The notes: generated from the sequence alone by a model not told the origin. DNA of 11,028 nucleotides from Nocardioidaceae bacterium (GCA_013698435.1 JACCVA010000294.1:1-11028), one strand, 5' to 3'. Positions 1 to 7,475 are shown, counted from the stretch's first letter. Numbers and translations: made by a program.

Positions 1-876
1 ATCTGGTCGGTGAGCCCGATCGGGTGGAGCGCACCCTCACGCAGCAGGACAACCGCAGGAGAACCGGCCTTCAGCGCGGATGCACGGCCCGTCGCGATGT
101 CGATCGTCATGAAGATCGCGTCGACCGAGTGGTCGCCCTGGTGGTGGGTGTAGACGGCTTGGTCGGCCATGGCTGCCTGTTCAGCGATACCAAGACCTCC
201 GCGACGAGCGTTGCGGGCCGCCGTGACCGACAAGGTGGTCAGCAGCGGCGTGCTCCGCGCGTGATTCGCTGCGTCGGTGATGCCTACCAGCAGGTGGCCT
301 TCGTCCTCGGACCAGTCGAAGTTGTCGGCGTAGACGGCGTACGCCGGCTCGAGGTGGCCTGCGAGCTCGTACTCTGGCGCGAGGCAGCCACGAGCGGGGA
401 GAAGTTGCCACTGCAGCTCCGCGGCAAGGGTCATTCGCCGCGATCGGGCGGCCCTGTGAAGAAGGTCTGTGTGTCTACTGGTGGCGGTGAGCGCGTAGCC
501 CGCCAGCGTGGCCAGGTCGGTGAGCTGATCCAGGCGTTTCTCGAGAACCGTGGCGGGCGCCGTGACCTGTGGAGGACACCGACGCGGTCGCCGTGCACGC
601 TCACCGGAAGGTAGACGTGACTCGCCGGCATGATCGGAGAGCACGACGGGTTCCTGCGTGGTGAACGCTGCGCCGGCGGCCGTGTGGTCGAGCGGTACGC
701 GCTCGTCCCCATCGAGAATCGGGCGCACCGCGGTGAGTTGGTAGTTGGCCAACAGGACGCGCACTTCGGTGGCGCCGAGCTGCTGGGTCAACACGTCGCG
801 AAGCACGCTGACGGCGGTGTCGGGACGTGCGTGGTTCAACGCCCGCAGCAGCGCAATGTTGGGGATCGTCCAGCAT
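1..876 (-). pseudogene. GAF-PP2C (RsbU/SpoIIE-type) serine phosphatase, frameshifted, C-terminus outside the window
   Basis: Read from right to left, the product is a GAF-like sensor half followed by a PP2C phosphatase half, the architecture of actinobacterial stress and anti-anti-sigma phosphatases. The likely start is the ATG at 876-874 (MLDDP...). A frame change in the C4 run at 864-861 leads into ALNHARPDTAVSVLRDVL, then VRVLLANYQLTAVRPILDG. A second change near 617 gives VYLPVSVHGDRVGVL and a third near 572 restores the earlier frame with VTAPATVLEKRLDQL, so the last two compensate. The phosphatase half opens with the family signature LAAELQWQLLPARG (about 424-383) and has DNFDW and ITD acidic residues that should bind metal. 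The usual glycine-rich segment after ITD reads AANHA, which is unusual. No in-frame stop interrupts the rest and the gene runs off the left edge. It could be a real pseudogene or an intact gene with sequencing indels. Confidence 0.8.
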
Positions 877-896
877 ATCTGAACCTAGTGCAGTTA

Positions 897-912
897 CGCG
901 CCCAGTGGCGCG
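897..912 (-). terminator. Short GC hairpin between the hemerythrin and phosphatase genes
   Basis: CGCGCC at 897-902 pairs exactly with GGCGCG at 907-912 around a four-base loop. It lies in the 52-base gap between the hemerythrin stop and the phosphatase start. There is no T-tract, so a termination or attenuation role is only a guess, and in GC-rich DNA a 6-base stem can arise by chance. Confidence 0.2.
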
Positions 913-928
913 CCTCAGCAGCCGGATC

Positions 929-1450
929 TCACGTCGCTTGACCGCCCTGGCGCTCGATGTACTGGGACGGGTCGATGTCCCGAGCGCTCACACCGTGCGT
1001 GTTGGGCCTCGAAGACGACGAAGCTGAGACCGAAGCTGTGCCGCAGATCCAGGTCGGCGTGACACCGAAAGTCGGCCAGGGACTCGCGTTCTTCTTCGCC
1101 CATGTGGTCGCTGTTGGCTTCGCGGACCTTTGCCACAGCCTTCCACCATGACCCGGTCCCTACCTCCTCGGCATCAACGACCCGATGGCGTCCCGGATCT
1201 CGTTGTGGTCGTGGATGGCGTCGTCGGTCTCGGCCTCGGGGCTGTCCTTGCTGCCGGCGCCCGTTCCGAGCCGCAGGAGCTCGGGGTAGAAAAGCCTCTC
1301 CTCGGCCTCCGCATACACCTCCAGGAACACGCGTAGACGGCCCCACACCGCTGAGAGGGCGTCCGCTTCGCTTTCGTGGAGATCGTCGAGTGTGGCGAAC
1401 ATGCGACGTTACTCGTGGTGATCGTTCAGGATCAACTCGACGATGTCCAC
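929..1450 (-). pseudogene. Hemerythrin HHE-domain protein with an early stop codon and frameshifts
   Basis: The gene starts at GTG 1450-1448, with a GAGG ribosome-binding site 8 bases upstream, and reads MDIVELILNDHHE. The next codon is TAA (1411-1409), where the family as I remember it has Gln (CAA), a one-base difference. The reading resumes as RRMFATLDDLHESEADAL, EERLFYPELLRLGTGAG and HDHNEIRDAIGS. A frame change near 1179 leads to DAEEVGTGSWWKAV and NSDHMGEEERESLADF. A second near 999-992, equal to two lost bases, returns to the first frame for SARDIDPSQYIERQGGQAT and a TGA at 931-929. Rebuilt length is about 173 residues, normal for this actinobacterial HHE group, which binds a di-iron centre. 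The position before AEAEERLFYP is Tyr (TAT) where relatives usually have the ligand His (CAT). Stop, lost ligand and frame changes together argue for a dead gene, though sequence error is not excluded. Confidence 0.8.
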
Positions 1451-1662
1451 CCCTATGCCTCGATCCTGGTTCGGTTCATCCGGGCTGTCGCGCAGCGAGC
1501 AGGAACCTCAGCGCGCCGAAGGGAGGGAATCATTGTCATCCGACCAACGTTAGAGCTGATTTGTGCGCGCGCAACGACAGCCGTGAGACAATGTCAGCCG
1601 GCGCGTGTTCTCGACAACTCAGAGAGCGGCGCTCTGAACCTCAAAATTTCTGGCGGATTATT
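1451..1662. promoter_or_regulatory. Divergent intergenic region between hemerythrin and marR
   Basis: This stretch separates two divergent genes and should hold both promoters. I see no convincing -35/-10 pair. An imperfect palindrome lies at 1561-1574 (TTGTGCGCGCGCAA, 12 of 14 bases symmetric), about 90 bases ahead of the chosen marR start, and a small GACA/TGTC repeat lies at about 1586-1595. Either could be an autoregulatory site, but neither matches the operator-like palindrome at 2202-2217. Confidence 0.3.
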
Positions 1663-2133
1663 GTGCGAACCTCGTCGCGAAAACCTCCGGTGCCGACCGG
1701 TCAATTCGTCGACGACCTGGCCACCCAGGCCGAGGCGCTGGTCCGGCTGTGGGACCAGGCTGAGGACTGGGCAGTCCCGCGCATCCCGCCCTCGCAGGTC
1801 AAGGTTCTCAGCCTGCTGCGATACCGGGGCGAGATGAACCTGAGCGCGCTGGCGACCAAATTCGGTGCCATCCCGTCCTCTGCGAGCCGCTTGTGCGATC
1901 GGTTGGAGGCTTCCGGCCTGGTCCAGCGCGAGGTGCCCGCCGACAACCGCCGCGAGGTGCGGCTCAGCCTCACACGCGAAGGGCGGCGTCGACTCGAATC
2001 GTTCGACGATGCGCGTCGTGAGGACCTCGCCCGGGTGCTCGAACGAATGAGCGCCGAGGCGCGCGCTGCGCTCCTGGACGGACTCCGGGAGTTCAGCACC
2101 GCCGCGCAGGAGGCTCGCGACGCGTCAGCATGA
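1663..2133 (+). CDS. MarR-family winged-helix transcriptional regulator
   Basis: This is a 156-residue DNA-binding repressor-type protein of normal MarR length. An N-terminal dimerisation helix (about 14-40, FVDDLATQAEALVRLWDQAE) is followed by the winged helix-turn-helix. MNLSALATKFGAIPSS leads into the recognition helix at 71-87 (SASRLCDRLEASGLV), and the wing is REVPADNRREVRLSLTREG at about 89-107. A C-terminal helix at 112-150 completes the dimer interface. I chose the GTG at 1663 because GGCGG lies about 7 bases upstream and the MarR fold begins soon after; an ATG at 1591 would add 24 residues with no family resemblance. The frame stays open further upstream only because it lies antisense to the hemerythrin gene. 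The dehydrogenase operon follows on the same strand, with a palindrome between them, so control of that operon, probably relieved by a metabolite, is the natural inference. Confidence 0.9.
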   Translation: MRTSSRKPPVPTGQFVDDLATQAEALVRLWDQAEDWAVPRIPPSQVKVLSLLRYRGEMNLSALATKFGAIPSSASRLCDRLEASGLVQREVPADNRREVRLSLTREGRRRLESFDDARREDLARVLERMSAEARAALLDGLREFSTAAQEARDASA

Positions 2134-2201
2134 TGTTCGCGCCGCTCGACGTCACCACCCACCTCATCGCATGCTGGCCCCGGCAGGGAGGCAGCGCTAA
2201 G

Positions 2202-2217
2202 GTTGTCGTATGACAAC
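2202..2217 (+). promoter_or_regulatory. Perfect inverted repeat, probable operator of the dehydrogenase operon
   Basis: GTTGTC and GACAAC are exact inverted copies around a four-base centre (GTAT). The site lies 68 bases after the marR stop and 38 bases before the dehydrogenase ATG, where a repressor would block transcription. A TAATGAT at 2220-2226 could be part of a -10 region, but the spacing to any -35 is poor. Symmetry and length suit a MarR dimer. The TTGTC/GACAA arms also resemble operators of GntR-family sugar-acid regulators, so the cognate protein is not certain. Confidence 0.6.
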
Positions 2218-2255
2218 AGTAATGATGTGTGCAACACGGCCAGGAAGGCGAGCCG

Positions 2256-3263
2256 ATGGCTGAGCAGAAAGTGGTCGTCATCACCGGTGCCAGCGGCGGC
2301 ATCGCCCGAGCAACGGCTCGCGCGTTCGGCGCCCGCGGTGACCGGGTCGCCTTGCTGGCGCGCGGCGAGGCCGGGCTGGCCGGTGCGAAGCACGACATCG
2401 AGAGCGGGGGCGGCCAGGCGCTGTCCATTCCCACCGATGTCGCAGACCATGCACAGGTCGAGGCGGCCGCGGCTGAGGTGGAAGCGACCTGGGGTGACAT
2501 CGACATCTGGGTCAACGTCGCGTTCACCTCGGTCTTCGCCCCGTTCCTGAAGATCGAGCCGGAGGAGTTCAAGAGGGTCACCGAGGTCGCCTACCTAGGC
2601 TACGTCTATGGCACCCACGTTGCCCTTTCTCGGATGGTTCCCCGCGACAGTGGCACCATCGTCCAGGTCGGCTCGGCACTGGGTGAGCGCAGCATCCCTT
2701 TGCAGTCCGCGTACTGCGGGGCCAAGCACGCCGTCAACGGTTTCACCTCCTCGATCCGCACCGAGCTGATGCACGACGGCAGCAACGTGCACATCACCGT
2801 GGTCCAGATGCCGGCGGTCAACACACCGCAGTTCTCGTGGGCGCTCTCACGGCTACCGAAACACCCCCAACCGGTGCCGCCCATCTATCAGCCGGAAGTG
2901 GCGGCCCGCGGCGTCCTCTACGCGGCGGACCATCCCCGGAGGAAGCAGTACTGGGTCGGTGCCTCGACGGTGGGCACGATCGCTGCGAACAAGGTGTTCG
3001 CTCCGCTGCTGGACCGCTACTTGGCCCGTACCGGCTTCTCCTCCCAGCAGTCCGATCAGAGCGTGCCACCGGACCGTCCTCACAACCTGTGGGATCCCGT
3101 CGACGGCGCAACCGGTAGCGATCACGGCGCACACGGGATCTTCGACGCCCAGGCGCACACCCGCGCCCCCCAGCTGTGGTTCTCCCAGCACGCCCGCTGG
3201 GTGAGCGCCGCATCGGTGGCGGCCGTGGCCGGCATCGGGTACGGGTGGAGGCGACGGGGATGA
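2256..3263 (+). CDS. Short-chain dehydrogenase/reductase with C-terminal membrane anchor
   Basis: This is an NAD(P)-dependent oxidoreductase of 335 residues. The Rossmann motif TGASGGIA is at 10-17, an Asp-Val pair at 61-62 lies near the adenine pocket, and the catalytic residues are Ser140 (VGSALGE), Tyr153 and Lys157 (YCGAK). The usual NNAG motif reads VNVA at 86-89, keeping one Asn. A classical SDR ends near residue 250. Here about 85 more residues follow: a polar linker, then one hydrophobic helix at about 314-331 (WVSAASVAAVAGIGYG) ending WRRRG, a likely tail anchor holding the enzyme on the inner face of the membrane. The ATG at 2256 has a strong GGAAGG site 8 to 9 bases upstream. It is the first gene of a five-gene operon and its stop overlaps the next start (ATGA). 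Glucose/ribitol or ketoacyl-type SDRs are both possible; the substrate is unknown. Confidence 0.9.
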   Translation: MAEQKVVVITGASGGIARATARAFGARGDRVALLARGEAGLAGAKHDIESGGGQALSIPTDVADHAQVEAAAAEVEATWGDIDIWVNVAFTSVFAPFLKIEPEEFKRVTEVAYLGYVYGTHVALSRMVPRDSGTIVQVGSALGERSIPLQSAYCGAKHAVNGFTSSIRTELMHDGSNVHITVVQMPAVNTPQFSWALSRLPKHPQPVPPIYQPEVAARGVLYAADHPRRKQYWVGASTVGTIAANKVFAPLLDRYLARTGFSSQQSDQSVPPDRPHNLWDPVDGATGSDHGAHGIFDAQAHTRAPQLWFSQHARWVSAASVAAVAGIGYGWRRRG

Positions 3264-3751
3264 GACCCCTGGGATGGGTCCGGACCGGTTACGGATTGGC
3301 GCTGATCGCCCTGCTAGGGCCCTCCACCCGGTTGCTCGCACGACGCCCCGTCGGTGACGCCGGTCGAATGGTCGTGCGCGTCCTGGGACTGCGCGAAGCC
3401 GCGCAGTCGCTGGTTAGCGCGCCCCGACCGACAGCAGCCGTACTCAGAGTCGGCGCGGGACTCGATACGCTCCACGCCGTTACGATGCTGGCTCTGGCGA
3501 CACCGAGCAGCACGTGGCGACGCCCGGCACTCGGCTCGGCGGTGGTCGCCGCCACCTTCGCCGTCCAGGCTCTGGGCGATGCCCAGCGCCTGCCGCCCAC
3601 GACTGGGGCTTCGCTGCGGCCGATTGCTGGCACCGCCGCCGGCCTCCTCGATCGGCTCCTCGATCTGCGAGACCGGTGTGCGCTGACGGTTCTTCACGCG
3701 GCACCACCGGTCGTCGACGGAGCTCGGACTCACCGCGGCGGTGTCCGATGA
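3260..3751 (+). CDS. Small membrane protein of unknown function
   Basis: I do not recognise this 163-residue protein with confidence. It has hydrophobic stretches at about 9-22 (TGYGLALIALLG), 63-80 (VGAGLDTLHAVTMLALAT) and 90-106 (LGSAVVAATFAVQALGDA), suggesting three or four membrane helices. A basic segment near 27-36 favours a cytoplasmic loop, and the C-terminus is polar. The RVLGLREAAQSL stretch at about 40-51 resembles small DUF4267-like membrane proteins that often neighbour oxidoreductases, but this is weak. Its ATG overlaps the dehydrogenase stop and its TGA overlaps the next ATG, both as ATGA, so it should be translated in step with both neighbours. Together with the membrane anchor of the dehydrogenase this suggests a membrane partner for the pathway. 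Confidence 0.7.
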   Translation: MRPLGWVRTGYGLALIALLGPSTRLLARRPVGDAGRMVVRVLGLREAAQSLVSAPRPTAAVLRVGAGLDTLHAVTMLALATPSSTWRRPALGSAVVAATFAVQALGDAQRLPPTTGASLRPIAGTAAGLLDRLLDLRDRCALTVLHAAPPVVDGARTHRGGVR

Positions 3752-4851
3752 ACGACGCGACGGTCGAGAAGGTCACGGTGAGCGTCTACGAGATCCCCAC
3801 CGATCAGGAGGAGGCCGACGGAACCCTCGCGTGGGACAAGACCACCTTGGTGATCGTCGACGTCGACGCCGGTGGCATGACCGGTCAGGGGTACACCTAC
3901 GCGGCAGGCGCCTGCAAGACCCTGATCGACGACGTCCTGGCCGACGCCGTGCTGCATCGATCCGCCCTCGACATCTCCGGTTCATGGGAGTCAATGGTCC
4001 GCACGATCCGAAACCTTGGACGGCCCGGCCTGGTCTCCTGTGCGATCAGCGCGGTCGACACCGCCCTGTGGGACCTCAAAGCCAAGCTCCTGGACCTTCC
4101 GGTGTGCCGCCTCCTCGGTGTGGTCCACCCCCAGGTCCCGATCTACGGAAGTGGTGGCTTCACCACCTACGACGACGTCACGACCCGTCGGCAGGTCGAA
4201 CGCTGGGTCGATGAGTGGGAGATCCCCCGCGTCAAGATCAAGATCGGTGAATCATGGGGCCACAACGTCGAACGCGACCTGACTCGCGTGGCACTCACGC
4301 GGGACCTGGCGGGGACCGAGGCAGAGCTCTACGTTGACGCCAACGGCGGCTACACCCGCAAGCAGGCCGTCCGCGTCGCGGATGCGATGCAGGAGCACGC
4401 CGTGACCTGGTTCGAGGAGCCGGTGTCCTCCGACGACCTCGCCGGGCTCCATGAGATCCGCAAGCAGACTCCGATCGATGTCGCGGCAGGCGAGTACGGC
4501 TTCTCGCTGGTCTACTTCGATCACATGATCCGCGCCGGCGCCGTGGACTGCCTGCAGGTCGACGTGACCAGGTGCGGCGGCATTACCGAGTGGGTACGTG
4601 TCGCGGCGATGGCTGCCGCGGCCGGACTTCAAGTCTCAGGACACTGCGCACCCAACCTGCACGCCCACGTCGCGGCCTCGATACCGAACCTGCGTCACCT
4701 GGAGTACTTCCACGATCACGTACGCATCGAGAGCATGCTCTTCGACGGCGCGCTCGATCCCACCGGTGGCGTGCTCCGACCAGACCAGGTCCGCCCTGGG
4801 CTCGGCCTGGAGCTGAAACTCTCCGACGCCGAGCGGTACCGGGTGGCCTGA
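3748..4851 (+). CDS. Mandelate racemase/muconate lactonizing enzyme-like member of the enolase superfamily
   Basis: A 367-residue enzyme, full length for the family. It should abstract the alpha proton of a carboxylate, giving racemisation or, more often, sugar-acid dehydration. An N-terminal capping domain (about 1-125) is followed by the barrel. The pattern follows mandelate racemase with offsets of only one or two residues: Lys163-x-Lys165 (VKIKIG), metal ligands Asp197 (YVDANGGY), Glu223 (WFEEP) and Glu249 (AAGEYG), and the Asp272/His299 dyad (VDVTRCGG and SGHCAPNLH). All key residues are present, placing it in the mandelate racemase subgroup with a KxK base and an Asp-His base. The substrate cannot be assigned from these motifs; a sugar-acid dehydratase is my preferred guess given the epimerase and dehydrogenase nearby. 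The ATG at 3748 overlaps the upstream stop, and the next gene starts 3 bases after this stop. Confidence 0.93.
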   Translation: MNDATVEKVTVSVYEIPTDQEEADGTLAWDKTTLVIVDVDAGGMTGQGYTYAAGACKTLIDDVLADAVLHRSALDISGSWESMVRTIRNLGRPGLVSCAISAVDTALWDLKAKLLDLPVCRLLGVVHPQVPIYGSGGFTTYDDVTTRRQVERWVDEWEIPRVKIKIGESWGHNVERDLTRVALTRDLAGTEAELYVDANGGYTRKQAVRVADAMQEHAVTWFEEPVSSDDLAGLHEIRKQTPIDVAAGEYGFSLVYFDHMIRAGAVDCLQVDVTRCGGITEWVRVAAMAAAAGLQVSGHCAPNLHAHVAASIPNLRHLEYFHDHVRIESMLFDGALDPTGGVLRPDQVRPGLGLELKLSDAERYRVA

Positions 4852-4854
4852 GCG

Positions 4855-5301
4855 ATGTCGCAGACCGAAGCGCAAGCCGATACGGCGGCAGAGAGCCAAC
4901 GCGCAGTCTTCCGAGCGCGGGCGACACTTCTGGACGGACGCGGCCCGGGAGCCTCCGCGGCCGAGATCGTCAACCACGGGCGGGGAAAGCTGGTCCAGGG
5001 CGGGCTTCCGGTGATTCGCCGTCTCGCCGTGACCGCACGTGACGTTGCGCGCGCACGCGGGGACCCGGTGTTCGTCGACGGTGGCCTCGTGCCCGACTTG
5101 GAGAATCCACCAGATGAGGTGACTCGCACAGCCAGCGACGAGTCCGGACCTCCTGCGCGGCGAGCCCGGGATGCTCGTTCGCCTCGTGATCGGCGGGTGC
5201 GGGACGTGGTCATCGCAGCGCTTGTGCTCGTTGTCCTCCTCGCGCGCCGCTGCACGTCCAAGCACAGAAGGGCGCGCCATGAGCCTCGCCCCGTCCGGTG
5301 A
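4855..5301 (+). CDS. Unrecognised protein with one C-terminal transmembrane helix
   Basis: I cannot place this 148-residue protein in a family. Residues 1-85 have ordinary high-GC coding character and look folded (AAEIVNHGRGKLVQGG, ARGDPVFVDGGLVPDL). Residues 86-115 are charged and probably disordered, 116-132 form a hydrophobic helix (VVIAALVLVVLLA), and a strongly basic tail follows. That tail fits a single-pass anchor with a cytoplasmic C-terminus, or a tail-anchored protein. The ATG lies 3 bases after the stop of the enolase-superfamily gene, and the end overlaps the start of the epimerase by 23 bases, so it sits tightly within the operon. Codon quality falls after about residue 85, so the C-terminal part could be altered by a frame change; no matching continuation was obvious in other frames. 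Confidence 0.5.
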   Translation: MSQTEAQADTAAESQRAVFRARATLLDGRGPGASAAEIVNHGRGKLVQGGLPVIRRLAVTARDVARARGDPVFVDGGLVPDLENPPDEVTRTASDESGPPARRARDARSPRDRRVRDVVIAALVLVVLLARRCTSKHRRARHEPRPVR

Positions 5302-6193
5302 ACAGTTCCACGTCTCCTCTGGTTCGCACCGGGCCACCATCGTGGAGGTCGGCGGCGGAGTCCGCGAGTACTCCGTGGGCGACCGGGACGTCCTCGAGCC
5401 CTACCCGCTCGATGCGATGTGCGACGGCGCACACGGCGCACCCCTGATCCCGTGGCCCAACCGGCTCGCCGACGGAACCTATTCGTTCGACGGGAACGAA
5501 CACCAGGTTGCCCTGACCGAACCGGACAAGAATAACGCCATCCACGGCTTCCTGCGGTGGCGGAACTGGCAAGCCATCGAGCACGAACCTGACAGGGTGT
5601 TGATGGCGACCAGGCTGCACCCACTCAAGGGATACCCGTTCCTCCTCGACGTCCAGATCGAGTACGCCGTGAGCGAGGCCGGGCTGACCGTGACCACCAC
5701 CGCCACCAATCGCGGGGAGACCATGTGCCCGTACGGCAGTGGACAACATCCCTACCTGTCGCCAGGGCCAGGGCTGATCGACGAGTGCACCCTGCAACTG
5801 CGAGCAGCAAGCTGGATCGACACCGCCAACGATCGACAGCTACCCACCGGCATCAGACCCACCCGCGGCACACCGATGGACTTCACCTCCGGAAAGACAC
5901 TTAGCGACCAAGAACTGGACTTCCCGTTCTGCGACCTGGTCCGCGACCCCGACCAGCGCGCCTGGGTGACCTTGACCGCCTCCGACGCCAGCCGGGTCGA
6001 GTTCTGGGCCGACAACGCCTACGAGATCATCGAGCTGTACACCGGTGACACCCTCAGCCCCGACCGTCGACGGAGGGGGCTGGGCACTGAACCGATGACC
6101 TGTCCGCCCAACGCCTTGCGAACCGGCGCCGGCCTGGAGCGTCTCGACCCCGGCCAGAGCACCACCAGCAGCTGGGGGGTACGACTTGCCTGA
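5279..6193 (+). CDS. Aldose 1-epimerase (galactose mutarotase-like)
   Basis: A 304-residue cytosolic enzyme that interconverts alpha and beta anomers of aldoses. Family landmarks appear in order: IPWPNRLADGTYSFDG at about 57-72, NAIHGFLRWRNW at 86-97 with His89, GSGQHPYLS at 153-161 with catalytic His157, and TEPMTCPPNA at 270-279 with the catalytic base Glu271. An Asp214 and an EFWADNAYEIIELYTGD strand (241-257) complete the beta-supersandwich. I chose the ATG at 5279, which has GAAGG about 8 bases upstream; the frame is open further upstream but that part has no family match. It is the last gene of the operon, overlapping its upstream neighbour by 23 bases. Its presence implies that a free aldose, rather than only a sugar acid, enters the pathway. 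It ends 49 bases from the convergent GH15 remnant with no clear terminator hairpin between. Confidence 0.92.
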   Translation: MSLAPSGEQFHVSSGSHRATIVEVGGGVREYSVGDRDVLEPYPLDAMCDGAHGAPLIPWPNRLADGTYSFDGNEHQVALTEPDKNNAIHGFLRWRNWQAIEHEPDRVLMATRLHPLKGYPFLLDVQIEYAVSEAGLTVTTTATNRGETMCPYGSGQHPYLSPGPGLIDECTLQLRAASWIDTANDRQLPTGIRPTRGTPMDFTSGKTLSDQELDFPFCDLVRDPDQRAWVTLTASDASRVEFWADNAYEIIELYTGDTLSPDRRRRGLGTEPMTCPPNALRTGAGLERLDPGQSTTSSWGVRLA

Positions 6194-6242
6194 CCTCGCT
6201 GAGCGCAACGTCCCACGCATTCCTGCCGCTGCAGGGTCTGCC

Positions 6243-7467
6243 TCATTGCTGGGTGGCAGGCTGGTCGAGACGTGCGGCGCACTCGAGCATCCGGGCGTAC
6301 ACGAAGGCTTGTGGCAGTTGCCGCGCAGTTGTCGCTGGACGACGTCGTACTCCTCGGAGAACAGGCTGGGAGGGCCACACGCGGAGCGGTTGCGTTCGAA
6401 CCATCGGAACGCCTCGTCGGCATGGTCCTGTTGCAGTTCGGCCAGGCACATCACGAAGCCGCACAGCAGGAACGCACCTTCGGCTTGATGGAGGGGGCGT
6501 TCATCGTGGCGGAACCGGTGGGCGTGGTAGTCGGTGGTGAGCTCGTCTCGGTAGGCCTGCAGGGTGTGAGCGTTCGCGGGTCGTGCGCGTCCAGTGCGCC
6601 GCGGATCGGTGGTAGGAGCAGCGCCCCGTCGAGACCTGGGTCGTTCGGTGAGCGTTGCCACCGACCTGTCGGGTGCAGCGATGTCTGTGATGTTTCGGCG
6701 AGGATGGAGTCGGCCAGCGCAGACCACTCTGCTGCCTCGCGGGTAGTAGCGACATGGGTTGCGACCGCGCGCGGGCCGGCAGCGCAGATGAGCCGGCTGT
6801 GTGTCCAGGCGCGGTCGTCGATCTCCCACACACCGGCGTCGGGGTCGTTGCGTCGATCGATGATCGCGCTGACGGCAGCGTTGACGGCGCGTCGGCCGTC
6901 GTCGTCGAGGTGGTCGTGGCGTGCGGCTGCCGCCAGGAGCAGCAGTGCCTCGCCGAAGGCGTCGAGCTGGAACTGCTGTTGACCCAGTTGCCGACCAGGT
7001 CGTGGCCGCCGGGGAAGCCGGGTAGTCCGAGTTGGCGCTGGTCGGGTACCGGCCCGCCCGAGGGGGTGTAGGCGGGGGTGAGGTGGGGGCCGTCCTGGAG
7101 CAGGCGCGCGGACACGAAGCGGGTCGCGTCGTCCAGCAGGAGGTGAGCCCCCGCGGCGGCGATGGCTTGGCCGGTGTACCACTGGTCGTGGATCCAGAAG
7201 TAGCGGTAGTCGTAGTTGCGGCCGGCGTCGGCTCTCTCGGGTGGCGACGTCGTCGCGGCGGCGACCATGCCGCCTCCTGAGGTGGTGAGCCCGCGTAGCA
7301 CAGCATAGGAGTGGCGGGTATCGGCCGGTGCGACCGTGTTCTCCAGCGGGGGCACCGCTTCTCGCCACGCCTGTTCAGTGGCCTGCCAGGCCGTGGTGAC
7401 GTCGACCGGTTCGTCCAGCGTGCCCTCGCCGAGGTCGAGGACGAGGTCATGGTGTTCGCCGGCTCGA
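6243..7467 (-). pseudogene. GH15 glucoamylase/trehalase-type glycoside hydrolase: catalytic barrel only, frameshifted
   Basis: This is the (alpha/alpha)6 barrel of a GH15 enzyme, which releases glucose from alpha-glucosides or trehalose. In order: RAGEHHDLVLDLGEGTL, TEQAWREAVPPLENTV, GLTTSGGGMVAAATTS, AGRNYDYRYFWIHDQWYTG, then QFQLDAFGEALLLLAAAARH, GVWEIDDRAWTHSRL with the general-acid Glu, HAHRFRHDERPLHQAEGAFL with the general-base Glu, FRWFERN, and LPQAFVYARMLECAARLD with a TGA at 6245-6243. Three frame changes at about 6976, 6567 and 6318 each equal one lost base. About 400 residues remain of a usual 600; the N-terminal beta-sandwich domain is missing because the sequence passes directly into a cytochrome b domain upstream. 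The motif normally read as W-I-R-D has His for Arg, a residue that normally binds substrate, and SLPER reads SPPER. Both suggest relaxed selection, judged from memory of the family. Confidence 0.85.
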
Positions 7468-7475
7468 ACGAACGC
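7462..7475 (-). other. Fusion junction between the cytochrome b and GH15 remnants
   Basis: In one uninterrupted reading frame the cytochrome helix RSLHFLGMCAFV continues directly as RAGEHHDLVLDLGEG of GH15. Neither family normally has the other part. The crossover lies within the bases encoding AFVRA, where both families could plausibly share FV or VR. No transposase or target-site repeat is visible. A deletion joining two once separate minus-strand genes is the simplest explanation; a misassembly would look the same. Confidence 0.65.

Noticed and set aside
24..614. 196-codon plus-strand open frame
   Set aside because: The minus strand here encodes a clear PP2C phosphatase with family signatures; the plus frame is its shadow.
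1102..1662. Long N-terminal extension of the MarR protein (343 residues in total)
   Set aside because: The extension lies antisense to the hemerythrin gene, is rich in Arg and Pro, and has no family resemblance. GTG 1663 gives a normal MarR length.
4716..5624. 302-codon minus-strand open frame across the unrecognised gene and its neighbours
   Set aside because: Arg/Ser-rich shadow opposite two well-supported plus-strand genes, with no start context or motif.
6194..6242. Possible bidirectional terminator between the convergent epimerase and GH15 genes
   Set aside because: I looked for a stem-loop in this 49-base gap and found only short imperfect pairings and no T-tract.
5840..7450. 536-codon minus-strand open frame
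   Set aside because: Only its middle part (about 6320-6570) is true GH15 sequence in the correct frame. Both ends are out-of-frame readings, the lower end antisense to the aldose epimerase.
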